64,000 bases of DNA from SB11 sp035906255. Lineage in GTDB: Bacteria; Bacteroidota; Bacteroidia; UBA8524. Positions within the stretch are counted from its first letter, which is position 1; each line of letters opens with the position of its first letter. Positions 7,885-15,627 of the stretch are shown piece by piece. The position numbers and the translations under genes were made by a program. The stretch lies in the NCBI GenBank assembly GCA_035906255.1, contig JAMIFM010000025.1, positions 168,221 to 232,220 on the forward strand, written 5' to 3'. Under the pieces are notes generated by a model. It saw only the letters and a list, made by a program, of their open reading frames with translations. It searched no databases and was not told the DNA's origin.

Positions 7885-8613
7885 ATGCTTAGGAATGTTG
7901 TTCTACTTATCAGCGTGGTATTTATAGCCTTTGGTTGTAAACAAGGGGGTGATAAAAACGTGAAACAGTTTAACGGGTATGCCGTTTGGGCTGAAGGGTA
8001 CGCCACTTTTACCGATTGTAATACAGGAAAAGAATATTGGCTGAAAGATGAAACCGGTGAATTGGTGAAGCAATTAAAAGAAGTGACCAAAGAAGCCTAC
8101 CAGCCTGTTTTTGTGATATTGGAAGGCGATTTGCTACCCCCATCAACAGTTGGTGTTGAGGCCGCCTACGACAATATATTTAATGTAAAAAAGGTAGTTA
8201 CAGTGCAAGCCCAAGCACCGCAAGATGCTTGCAAAGTAAAGGCAAGTAACGCAGTGTTTGATTGTAACGGCGAAGGGTGGGAGTTAAGTTTCAGTCAAGA
8301 TATTAAGTTTAAGGCCAATACTCCGATGGACACATTAGTATTTTTTGACCTTACACAACCCGTAGCCCGCGATTCAGCCGGAGTAGGTCGTATATTTTAT
8401 GCTCGTGCCGTAAACGAAAACTTCCAAGACATACAAATAATAATTACAGAAAAGCCTTGTAAAAACCCGTCGGGTAAAACCAGCCGCTTTAGTGCCAAAG
8501 TACTTTTTGGCGGAATGGTGTATGAAGGCTGCGCAAAATTAAGAACATCTAAAAACCCTAATGAACAAAATACTACTACTGGTTACATTGGTAACCGTGC
8601 TGTCCGCCTGTGA
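7885..8613 (+). CDS. Putative lipoprotein with NlpE/COG3650-like features
   Basis: The 242-residue protein starts with MLRNVVLLISVVFIAFGC (lipobox, Cys18). The N-terminal half (YAVWAEGYATFTDCNTGKEYWL ... VFVILEGDLLPP) resembles the C-terminal OB-like domain of the envelope-stress lipoprotein NlpE. The second half (CNGEGWELSFSQDIKF ... FGGMVYEGCAKL) resembles the small COG3650 domain, which ends in a 'Y.GC' motif. The function is unknown; envelope sensing is only a suggestion. The last 18 codons run past the natural end of the second domain and overlap the next gene by 53 bases in another frame, so the tail (...NEQNTTTGYIGNRAVRL) is probably not conserved. Confidence 0.7.
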   Translation: MLRNVVLLISVVFIAFGCKQGGDKNVKQFNGYAVWAEGYATFTDCNTGKEYWLKDETGELVKQLKEVTKEAYQPVFVILEGDLLPPSTVGVEAAYDNIFNVKKVVTVQAQAPQDACKVKASNAVFDCNGEGWELSFSQDIKFKANTPMDTLVFFDLTQPVARDSAGVGRIFYARAVNENFQDIQIIITEKPCKNPSGKTSRFSAKVLFGGMVYEGCAKLRTSKNPNEQNTTTGYIGNRAVRL

Positions 8614-9472
8614 AAACAAAGGGCACGAAGGGGGACTTACTCATGGCGATAATGCTGAGAAAATACCCGATTCAACCATGCACGATTTAATGCCCTCCGA
8701 CACACTATTTTACTTAGTACAAGGATTTAACAAAAATATTGACGGTTGTGTGAGTGATACCGCCGACTGTGCAAGTTTTAAATCAAGTTTTCCGGTAATT
8801 GAAGCCCGAATACACGGGCAAGTGTCAGACTCTGTAAACAATTTTATCCGCCAGAAACTATACAGCCCGCTTATTGGTGATAGGCCGGCCAACGGTATCA
8901 ACGATCTTTTGGCACCCTACTTTGAGGCATATAAACAAGCGCAGGCCGAGGATTTAAAAAACGGAGAGAACCACACCTCTGCTTGGTTTTTTAGCCGCTA
9001 TTTTACCATTCAGGAAAACACACCCCGTGTTTTTACATTGGTGCATACGGAAAAGAGTTTTGCAGGCGGGGCGCACCCTAACCACTTTACCAATTATTAT
9101 CATTTTAACCCTGTAACAGGCGGCCGCATAACGGCTGATAATATTTTTAAACCCGGTTATCAGGCAGCCATTACTAAAATGGCCGAGAAAAAGTTTTTAA
9201 AGAAAATGCAGCTAACTGCCGGCAGCAACCTTGAAGAGCAAGGCTTTTGGTTTAAAGACAATAAGTTTGTATTACCCGCTAACTATTACATCACTGAAAG
9301 CGGTATAAAATTCTTTTTCAACCCCTATGAAGTGGCAGCTTACGCTGTTGGAAAGATAGAAATGTCGTTTACATTTAAAGAAGTAGAGAGCTGGTTGCGC
9401 GATGAGTTTAACCCAACGAAAATTGAAGAGAAGAAGCAAAAAGAAGCCGCAGCATCAGTAACGGCCAAATAA
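8561..9472 (+). CDS. DUF3298-domain lipoprotein (RsiV/PdaC-like)
   Basis: This 303-residue lipoprotein has MNKILLLVTLVTVLSAC (Cys17) as a clear signal peptide, which fixes the ATG at 8561 although it lies inside the upstream gene. The mature part fits the DUF4163-DUF3298 arrangement: an N-terminal region with paired cysteines (about residues 60-70, GCVSDTADC), then the DUF3298 core FAGGAHPNHFTNYYHFNP with ITADNIFKPGY (about residues 167-205), and a C-terminal strand region. In Firmicutes the same fold occurs in the anti-sigma factor RsiV and the deacetylase PdaC; here it is a lipid-anchored stand-alone protein of unknown role. The Lys/Glu-rich C-terminus looks disordered. It ends before a palindromic element shared with a convergent gene. 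Confidence 0.8.
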   Translation: MNKILLLVTLVTVLSACENKGHEGGLTHGDNAEKIPDSTMHDLMPSDTLFYLVQGFNKNIDGCVSDTADCASFKSSFPVIEARIHGQVSDSVNNFIRQKLYSPLIGDRPANGINDLLAPYFEAYKQAQAEDLKNGENHTSAWFFSRYFTIQENTPRVFTLVHTEKSFAGGAHPNHFTNYYHFNPVTGGRITADNIFKPGYQAAITKMAEKKFLKKMQLTAGSNLEEQGFWFKDNKFVLPANYYITESGIKFFFNPYEVAAYAVGKIEMSFTFKEVESWLRDEFNPTKIEEKKQKEAAASVTAK

Positions 9473-9503
9473 CAAAGTATTTACAAACACTGCATTTTGG
9501 GCA

Positions 9504-9596
9504 ACAGGTTAAAACCTGTAGCTATAGTAATTGCCTTTCTGAAAAGGACTTAAGTCCTTTTCAGAAAGGCAATCTTAATAATATGGGTTTTAACCC
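9504..9596. repeat. REP/MITE-like tripartite palindromic element
   Basis: Three nested inverted repeats lie in 93 bases between convergent genes. The centre (9530-9573) is a perfect 44-base palindrome with 22-base arms and no spacer, containing AAAAGGACTTAAGTCCTTTT. On its left is ACAGGTT-AA-AACCTGT (9504-9519) and on its right GGGTT-TT-AACCC (9585-9596). The symmetrical design, intergenic position and GGTT/AACC borders are those of REP-type or MITE-type elements mobilised by RAYT transposases; no transposase lies in the window. It could also act as a bidirectional terminator for the two flanking genes. A second copy was not seen here. Confidence 0.75.
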
Positions 9597-9622
9597 CATT
9601 TGCTTTTACGCGGCTTTTGTGA

Positions 9623-10564
9623 TTATTCTGCCGATTGTTGTAGTATAATCTTCTTCACGAGTGATTTGTCTCCGTTTTTAATCTTTAGCAGGTAAAAACC
9701 GCCTGCTTGGTCGCTCAAATCCAGTTGGCGGGTTTGCAGTCCGTTGCCATCGTTTACAAACTCTTCTTTATACACTTCCTTGCCTTGCAAATCAGTAATC
9801 AGCAATTGGGTTTTGCCTTTGTCAGCCAATTCAAAATCCAGCGAAAACTTGCCGTTACTTGGGTTGGGGTACACATTTAGTTGGTTCACTTTCAACTGTT
9901 TTTCGTCCGCAGCCTTCTTTATTTCAGCATTGTTGTTCTTTTTCAACTCTTCTTTAGTAGGCTCCTCAAGGTTAATAAACGCAATAATTTTCACCATGCG
10001 CACCTCAGCACCTTTGGGCAGGTTTTTTAACTCACCTTCCAACACCTTGCTATCAATACCTTCAGGTATAAACTGTAACACATCGTGCAAACTGTCGGTA
10101 TGCATCCGTTTAATAATCACATTGTGTTTTATGGTAGTGTCGTCGCCAATAACCGTTACATTGTGCTCCTCAAAAGTTTCGTCCTCAATTTTTATGGTAA
10201 AAGGTTCTGCCCCTGTTTCACCCGGAAACGTCTTTTTAATCATTATGTGTTTTCCATGTGCAGTGTCGCCGTGCTTAATCAAAACGTCCTTGCCGTTTTC
10301 AACGCCGTCAAGTTTAAAAGTGAATTTTTCGATTGGCTTGCCTTCTCCCGACAATTTTTGGAGGTGTGCATCTTGAAACTTTTGTAAGTCGTTTTTGCTA
10401 TGGAAAACCGTATCGATGCTTGTGGTTTTGCCATTTTCAACCTTCATAATCTTAATACGGTATTCCTCTTTTTTCTCAGTAGGAGTTTGGGCAACAACCG
10501 CAGTTGCGCAATGCCCCAAAAGCAACATGGGTAGTAATGCCTTTACTAATGTTTTTGTTTTCAT
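9623..10564 (-). CDS. T9SS cargo protein with type A sorting domain
   Basis: The 313-residue secreted protein has an N-terminal signal peptide (to about residue 25, ...ATAVVAQ). A lysine-rich, beta-strand middle region with repeated pieces like 'IKIMKVENGKTTSIDTVFHSK' and 'KHNVIIKRMHTDS' matches no known domain. The C-terminal type A sorting domain (about residues 235-313) has the marks LNVYPNPSNGKFSLDF, LQGKEVY, GGFYLLKI and a terminal Lys-rich strand. Cargo of this kind is exported by the type IX system, cleaved by PorU and usually attached to surface lipopolysaccharide. The gene is divergent from the kinase/regulator pair at 10.7-12.9 kb, so it is a candidate target of that system. TAGTTTTG on the minus strand at 10604-10597 could be its promoter. 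Confidence 0.82.
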   Translation of the reverse strand: MKTKTLVKALLPMLLLGHCATAVVAQTPTEKKEEYRIKIMKVENGKTTSIDTVFHSKNDLQKFQDAHLQKLSGEGKPIEKFTFKLDGVENGKDVLIKHGDTAHGKHIMIKKTFPGETGAEPFTIKIEDETFEEHNVTVIGDDTTIKHNVIIKRMHTDSLHDVLQFIPEGIDSKVLEGELKNLPKGAEVRMVKIIAFINLEEPTKEELKKNNNAEIKKAADEKQLKVNQLNVYPNPSNGKFSLDFELADKGKTQLLITDLQGKEVYKEEFVNDGNGLQTRQLDLSDQAGGFYLLKIKNGDKSLVKKIILQQSAE

Positions 10565-10690
10565 TTGATGTAATAGTTTAGTGTGATTTACAGGTTCAAA
10601 ACTACCAAGTCAGGTAGGGGGTAAGCGTTAACGAAAACCTAAAACCTGTTAATGAAATGTTAAAGTGTACACATACCCTTTTTTGCATTA

Positions 10691-10698
10691 TACTTTTG
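10691..10698 (+). promoter_or_regulatory. -7 promoter element TACTTTTG before the histidine kinase
   Basis: It matches TAnnTTTG. It lies downstream of the furthest possible start codon (GTG 10665) and five bases before an in-frame TTG (10704), which argues that translation begins at the TTG or later. Confidence 0.5.
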
Positions 10699-10703
10699 TA
10701 GCA

Positions 10704-12182
10704 TTGAAAAAGAGTACAGTAAATAGTGTAGTTGTATTAATCCTTATCAGCTCAGCCTGTGTGCTGTTTTTTCAGGGAATGTGGCTAAAACATTCCTATG
10801 AAAACGGCCACCGCCAGTTCGACCGTTCGGTAACCAATGCCATGAACGAGGCGGTGCAAGCACTTGAAAAACGCTTGGTGTTTAATATGTTCAGCGGCGA
10901 ATTTAATAACGATACGCTGCCCAAGGGTCAAGTGCGTGTATTAATGCAGCATACCGATACCCAAAGGCGGCTGGATGTGGTAAAGTACGACTCAATAGTG
11001 CATATAAATGAAATTAACGATACCGTAAGGTATGTTACCCGCAACCACAGCCAGATGTTGGTATCGGGCGATTCGTTCACAGTAAAGCTGAAAAACAGGG
11101 TAGGGGATATTGTGGGGCGCATACTAAACGATATGCAAGTGGACACATTGGCCATGCGCAAACCATTGCCAAACCCCAACATAGATTCTGTGTTAACGGT
11201 TGCACTTAAACAAAAAGGGATAACCAATACGTTTGATTACGCCATTAGGGGTGTTGACGGGGCAATACACCAAAAGTCGGCAGGGTTTGATGAGGCTGAT
11301 ACCGCCAAAGCGTACAAAGTACTCATGTACCCCTTTCACATTGCAGTTCGCCCCGATGTATTGATGGTGCAGGTGTATAACAGGCATAAAACGGTGTACC
11401 CGTCGGTAATGCCGGTATTTGTTGCTTCGCTTGTTTTTACTGTGTTTATGATAATAACCTGTTGGTTAAGTATCCGCACCATATTAAAACAAAAGAAAAT
11501 CAGCACTATAAAGAACGATTTTATCAATAACATGACCCACGAGTTTAAAACCCCTATTGCTACCATAGGGCTGGCTGCTGATACGCTTAAAGAGAGGGGA
11601 GATGAACAAGTGGTGCACTTTGCTTCAATTATTAAGCAGGAAAGTTTAAACATGAACCAAAAAGTGGAAACCATTTTGCAAATGGCACTTTTGGAACAAC
11701 AGCAAGTAAAATTGGTACTAAGGGTAGTAAATGTTCATACGTTGTTAGAACAAGCTCTTACCCACTTTGAGTTACAATTAAAAGCCAAGCAGGCTCACGT
11801 GTCAACTGTTTTTGAAGCACTAACACCCAATGTATTAGCTGATGCGCTGCACCTTACCAATGTATTTGCCAATGTGATAGATAACGCCCTTAAATATTCA
11901 GAAAGGCAACCGAAACTAAACATAACAACTAAAAATGGAGTTGGCCAAGTAATAATAAGCATTAGCGACGAAGGAATCGGCATGAGCAAAGAAGAACAAA
12001 AAAGAGTGTTTGATAAATTTTACCGTGCCCAAAGCGGCAACATACACAACACCAAAGGTTTTGGTTTAGGGTTGAGTTATGCCTTGCAAATTGTGCAACT
12101 TCATAAAGGCACTATTACCCTTGAAAGCGATAAAAATAAAGGAACAATAGTAACTATTAGTTTACCGGTAATAAATGAATAA
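10704..12182 (+). CDS. Membrane sensor histidine kinase
   Basis: This is an inner-membrane kinase of about 492 residues. A first membrane helix (about residues 6-28) and a second (about 236-258) bracket a periplasmic sensor region of about 200 residues with no recognised domain. The cytoplasmic part has the H-box NDFINNMTHEFKTPIATI with the phospho-acceptor His279, the N-box NVFANVIDNALKYSE, and the G-boxes DEGIGM and GFGLGLSYAL of the HATPase domain. It should autophosphorylate and pass phosphate to the response regulator encoded next, with which it overlaps by eight bases. The TTG at 10704 is chosen because MKKSTVNSVVVLILIS is a natural N-terminus and a -7 promoter lies just upstream; a GTG at 10665 would add 13 residues. 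The signal sensed is unknown. Confidence 0.9.
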   Translation: MKKSTVNSVVVLILISSACVLFFQGMWLKHSYENGHRQFDRSVTNAMNEAVQALEKRLVFNMFSGEFNNDTLPKGQVRVLMQHTDTQRRLDVVKYDSIVHINEINDTVRYVTRNHSQMLVSGDSFTVKLKNRVGDIVGRILNDMQVDTLAMRKPLPNPNIDSVLTVALKQKGITNTFDYAIRGVDGAIHQKSAGFDEADTAKAYKVLMYPFHIAVRPDVLMVQVYNRHKTVYPSVMPVFVASLVFTVFMIITCWLSIRTILKQKKISTIKNDFINNMTHEFKTPIATIGLAADTLKERGDEQVVHFASIIKQESLNMNQKVETILQMALLEQQQVKLVLRVVNVHTLLEQALTHFELQLKAKQAHVSTVFEALTPNVLADALHLTNVFANVIDNALKYSERQPKLNITTKNGVGQVIISISDEGIGMSKEEQKRVFDKFYRAQSGNIHNTKGFGLGLSYALQIVQLHKGTITLESDKNKGTIVTISLPVINE

Positions 12183-12873
12183 TAGTCCCCACATATTGCT
12201 GGTTGAAGACGATGTGAACTTTGGTTCAGTGTTAAAATCGTTTTTAGAGATGCACAGGTATAATGTTACCCTTTGCGATAACGGGGAAAAAGGATATTCA
12301 GCCTTTAGGGCGGGTAGTTTTGATATGTGTTTGGTAGATGTGATGATGCCTTACAAAGATGGTTTTACATTGGTGCAAGAAATACGGCGGTTTGATAGTA
12401 TAGTTCCCGTAGTTTTTATTACGGCCAAAAGTATGAAACCCGACGTATTGAATGGGTTTGAGGTAGGAGCAGATGATTACATTACCAAACCGTTTGACAG
12501 TGAAATTTTACTGCAAAAAATAAAAGCACTGTTGCGCAGAAGCAGTAATAAACCCTCCGAGGCATTGCAGGTGAACGGAGATGTACCCATTGGTAATTTT
12601 GTGTTTAATACACATACACGCGAATTACAGGGCTTTGGAAAAGTAATCAATCTTTCGCCGAAAGAGGCTGAACTATTAGCACTGCTTTGCAATGAAGGGC
12701 AAACATTGCTTGAGCGGCACAAAGCCCTTGTGAAATTGTGGGGAGAAGACAGCTATTTTACTGCCCGTAGTATGGATGTGTACATTACCCGTTTACGAGG
12801 TTACTTTAAACCCGATGCTTCCATCAGCATTATCAATGTACAGCGTAAGGGGTTCAGGCTGGTAGTCAGTTAG
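12175..12873 (+). CDS. OmpR/PhoB-family response regulator
   Basis: The 232-residue regulator has a receiver domain (residues 1-120): acidic pair Glu11-Asp12, phospho-acceptor Asp55 (CLVDVMMPYKDG), Thr83 and Lys105 (DDYITKPF). A winged-helix DNA-binding domain of OmpR type (about residues 135-232) follows: LSPKEAELLALLCNEGQ, then the recognition-helix region ARSMDVYITRLRGYF and a terminal hairpin NVQRKGFRLVV. The eight-base overlap with the kinase gene implies coupled translation and a cognate pair. Likely targets include the divergent cargo gene at 9623-10564, but no operator could be identified. Length and motifs are standard. Confidence 0.95.
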   Translation: MNNSPHILLVEDDVNFGSVLKSFLEMHRYNVTLCDNGEKGYSAFRAGSFDMCLVDVMMPYKDGFTLVQEIRRFDSIVPVVFITAKSMKPDVLNGFEVGADDYITKPFDSEILLQKIKALLRRSSNKPSEALQVNGDVPIGNFVFNTHTRELQGFGKVINLSPKEAELLALLCNEGQTLLERHKALVKLWGEDSYFTARSMDVYITRLRGYFKPDASISIINVQRKGFRLVVS

Positions 12874-12937
12874 CGATACATTTAGCATTGAACAATTAAG
12901 ATTTTCAATCCCTAATTCCTAACGCCCAATTCCTATC
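12874..12937. repeat. Degenerate AATTCCTA-type direct repeat in a short intergenic spacer
   Basis: The spacer between convergent genes contains loosely repeated units (CCTAATTCCTAACGCCCAAT, then TCCTATCCTAATA). It resembles low-complexity intergenic repeats of Bacteroidota. No terminator hairpin is evident. Confidence 0.3.
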
Positions 12938-14206
12938 CTAATATCCGTATTTATCCTTCCACCGATCCTTCAAAAACTTGCGGAGCTCATTCTCGCGGGC
13001 ATTGTTACCGGGCTCGTAAAGTTTAGTGCCATTAATAGCCTCGGGCAAAAAGTTCATTTCAATAAAACTGTTATCATAATCGTGGGCGTATTTATACTCT
13101 TTGCCGTAACCTATGTTTTTCATCAGTTTGGTTACGGCATTGCGCAAATGAAGCGGTACGGGTAAATCGCCTGTTTTACGCACCAAATCAGCCGCCGCCC
13201 CAATAGCCATGTACGAAGCATTGCTTTTTACCGAGCTGGCCAAATACACCGCCGTTTGCGAAAGGATAATCCTGCCTTCGGGCATACCTATTTGCGTAAC
13301 CGCTTGAAAAGTACTGCTTGCCAACAACAACGCATTAGGGTTGGCATTACCCACATCTTCGCTTGCAAAAATTACCATTCGGCGGGCAATAAACTTAGGG
13401 TCTTCGCCACCTTCCAGCATACGTGCCAGCCAATAAACCGCGCCGTTCGGGTCGCTGCCCCGCATCGATTTTATAAAAGCCGAAATAATATCGTAGTGCT
13501 GCTCCCCGCTTTTGTCGTACATCGCCATTTTATTTTGTGCCGCTGCCATTACCGCTTGGTTACTCACCACCCTTTTGTTGCCGGTTTGTTGGTTTATGGT
13601 AAGCTCAAGCAAATTCAACAGCTTGCGTCCGTCGCCACCACTTAGGTGAAACAGGGCGTCTGTTTCCTGCACATCAATCTCCAGCGTTTTTAGCACTTCA
13701 TCGGTAGCAATAGCTCTATTCAGTATCTCGCCCAGTTCTTTATCGCCTAATGATTTAAGAATATACACCTGACACCTTGATAATAACGCCGAAATCACCT
13801 CAAACGAGGGATTTTCGGTGGTGGCACCCATCAGTATAATCTTTCCCCGTTCCACTGCCGCCAGCAAAGCATCTTGCTGGGCTTTGTTAAAACGGTGTAT
13901 CTCGTCAATAAACAAAATGCTTTTGCCTACAGTATCTGCTTGGTCAAACACCGCGCGCACCTCTTTCACGCCTGATTGTATTGCACTTAAAGCAAAAAAG
14001 GGCAACTCCATGTAATTGGCAATCAGTTGTGCCAATGTGGTTTTACCCACTCCCGGTGGCCCCCAAAATATCAGTGAGGGTACAGTTCCGTTTTCAATAG
14101 CCTTGCGCAATACAGCACCTTCACCCACAAGGTGTTCCTGTCCGGTATATTCGTCTAATGTTTGCGGGCGCAGCCGCTCTGCTAAAGGGGGGAGTTGAGT
14201 ATTCAT
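12938..14206 (-). CDS. rarA: Replication-associated recombination protein A (AAA+ ATPase)
   Basis: This 422-residue member of the RarA/MgsA/WRNIP1 family is related to clamp-loader subunits and acts at stalled replication forks, where it separates DNA strands and limits recombination. An N-terminal PLAERLRPQTLDEYTGQEHLVG leads into the Walker A motif GPPGVGKT (residues 49-56), Walker B ILFIDEIHRF (97-106), sensor 1 region GATTENPSFE and an arginine-finger region LLSRCQVY. The C-terminal tetramerisation domain has the family signatures RGSDPNGAVYWLARMLEGGEDP and FASEDVGNANP. Length is normal. The gene stands alone on the minus strand, convergent with the response regulator gene. Confidence 0.96.
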   Translation of the reverse strand: MNTQLPPLAERLRPQTLDEYTGQEHLVGEGAVLRKAIENGTVPSLIFWGPPGVGKTTLAQLIANYMELPFFALSAIQSGVKEVRAVFDQADTVGKSILFIDEIHRFNKAQQDALLAAVERGKIILMGATTENPSFEVISALLSRCQVYILKSLGDKELGEILNRAIATDEVLKTLEIDVQETDALFHLSGGDGRKLLNLLELTINQQTGNKRVVSNQAVMAAAQNKMAMYDKSGEQHYDIISAFIKSMRGSDPNGAVYWLARMLEGGEDPKFIARRMVIFASEDVGNANPNALLLASSTFQAVTQIGMPEGRIILSQTAVYLASSVKSNASYMAIGAAADLVRKTGDLPVPLHLRNAVTKLMKNIGYGKEYKYAHDYDNSFIEMNFLPEAINGTKLYEPGNNARENELRKFLKDRWKDKYGY

Positions 14207-14383
14207 GGTTCAGTTAACATTTAACAGTAAACAAATTGAGTTTGTTTAAAAATTAAACAATATTGAGCGTGAAATTTAGTGAAGTTATCGGAATGAATGA
14301 CATTTCATTATAACCTTTGTTACGGCACATTATTAGCTGTATATTTATCAGAAAGAGATAATAGTATAGAGAAAGATTAACGA

Positions 14384-15154
14384 ATGAAAACCAAACAAGA
14401 GATAGTAGAGAACTGGTTACCCCGTTATACAGGCAGCGAATTGAAAGATTTTGGAGAATATATTTTGCTTACCAATTTTAGCGGATATGTAGAGATGTTT
14501 GCAGAGCATTTTGGGGTAAAAGTAGGAGGGGTAGGGAAACCCATGCAAACGGCAACCGCCGAAGATGTAACCATGATAAATTTTGGGATGGGCAGCCCCA
14601 ATGCGGCCACGGTAATGGATTTACTTAGTGCGATAGACCCGAAAGCGGTATTGTTTTTAGGCAAGTGTGGCGGCTTGAAGAAGAAAAACCAAATCGGCGA
14701 TTTGATATTGCCCATTGCGGCTATACGAGGCGAGGGTACATCGGATGATTATTTTCCGCCCGAAGTGCCTGCGTTGCCGGCATTTGCTTTGCAAAAAGCC
14801 ATTAGTACAACTATTCGTGATTTTAACCGCGATTATTGGACGGGCACAGTATATACCACCAACCGTCGTGTGTGGGAACACGATGAAGAGTTTAAAGAAT
14901 ACCTTACCAAAGTGCGTGCAATGGCCATTGATATGGAAACGGCAACTGTGTTTAGTGTGGGGTTTGCCAACGAAATTCCTACCGGAGCATTATTGCTGGT
15001 GAGCGACCAACCGATGGTACCCGAAGGTGTGAAAACGGCGGAGAGTGATAAAAAGGTAACAGCCAATTTTGCTAAGGAACACGTATTGATAGGGATTGAC
15101 TCGTTGCGTAAGCTAAGGGATAATAATATAACCGTAAAGCACTTGAAATTTTAA
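14384..15154 (+). CDS. amn: AMP nucleosidase, short form
   Basis: The 256-residue protein belongs to the PNP/UDP phosphorylase fold. Visible marks are the nucleoside/phosphate-binding GMGSPNA (68-74), LGKCGG (92-97), and the purine-nucleosidase signature IDMETATVF (182-190) with LLLVSDQPM further on. AMP nucleosidase splits AMP into adenine and ribose 5-phosphate and helps control adenylate pools. The enterobacterial Amn is about 480 residues with an extra N-terminal regulatory domain; the version here has only the catalytic domain, as is usual in Bacteroidota. A related MTA/nucleoside phosphorylase role cannot be excluded by eye. It is a single gene with a convergent small gene nine bases downstream. 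Confidence 0.85.
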   Translation: MKTKQEIVENWLPRYTGSELKDFGEYILLTNFSGYVEMFAEHFGVKVGGVGKPMQTATAEDVTMINFGMGSPNAATVMDLLSAIDPKAVLFLGKCGGLKKKNQIGDLILPIAAIRGEGTSDDYFPPEVPALPAFALQKAISTTIRDFNRDYWTGTVYTTNRRVWEHDEEFKEYLTKVRAMAIDMETATVFSVGFANEIPTGALLLVSDQPMVPEGVKTAESDKKVTANFAKEHVLIGIDSLRKLRDNNITVKHLKF

Positions 15155-15162
15155 GCGGGTGT

Positions 15163-15576
15163 TTATTCAAACGGAAGCAGGTCGGGTTCTAAATACGTTG
15201 TTTTGGCTTTTTCTGAGCCGATAATGTCAAAGCCATAATGAGTTTCAAGCAGTGATTTAAACCCGTATTTCAGTTTAGGAAATTCGCTAATTAACTCTTG
15301 AAAACTGGTGGCTACTGATTTTTGGATAAAATGGTTCACTGCTTTTATCGAAGCCACAGTGAGTGTTTGGTTATACTTTTCCTCGTGCCCCAATAAGCGG
15401 GCATAATCCTTTATTTGGGTACACAAATTTAAAATAGCTTTAGTGATGCCATACTTGGTAATGTGTATCCATGCCAAACGAAGATGGGCTTCGTGAGTAA
15501 AAAGTTTTGAGGGTAAAGTGCCCTGCTCAAACTGAACTTCAAGCTGGTAATCGGGTAATTTATTGTGTGCCTCCAT
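15163..15576 (-). CDS. Conserved protein of unknown function with HEAHLRLA motif
   Basis: This soluble helical protein of 137 residues has no signal peptide. The N-terminal half contains a distinctive LPSKLFTHEAHLRLAWIHI stretch (about residues 21-39), followed by a helix and a second conserved block KYNQTLTVASIKAVNHFI (about 83-100). Proteins with the same order of motifs (a His-Glu-x-His block followed by 'K.H.T.T') occur sporadically as stand-alone genes in several phyla; I know of no function. The HExH-like histidines could bind metal but this is only inference. It is encoded between the amn gene (convergent) and the large 1130-residue protein gene, on the strand of the latter, with a 51-base gap. 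Confidence 0.6.
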   Translation of the reverse strand: MEAHNKLPDYQLEVQFEQGTLPSKLFTHEAHLRLAWIHITKYGITKAILNLCTQIKDYARLLGHEEKYNQTLTVASIKAVNHFIQKSVATSFQELISEFPKLKYGFKSLLETHYGFDIIGSEKAKTTYLEPDLLPFE

Positions 15577-15627
15577 TTAAATAATAGACAGCAAGGTTTC
15601 AAAAAATGTTGCAGGGTTGATTTACAA

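Noticed and set aside
9744..10376. 210-codon open frame on the plus strand
   Set aside because: It lies antisense within the T9SS cargo gene, is serine-rich and low in complexity, and has no promoter or recognised motif.
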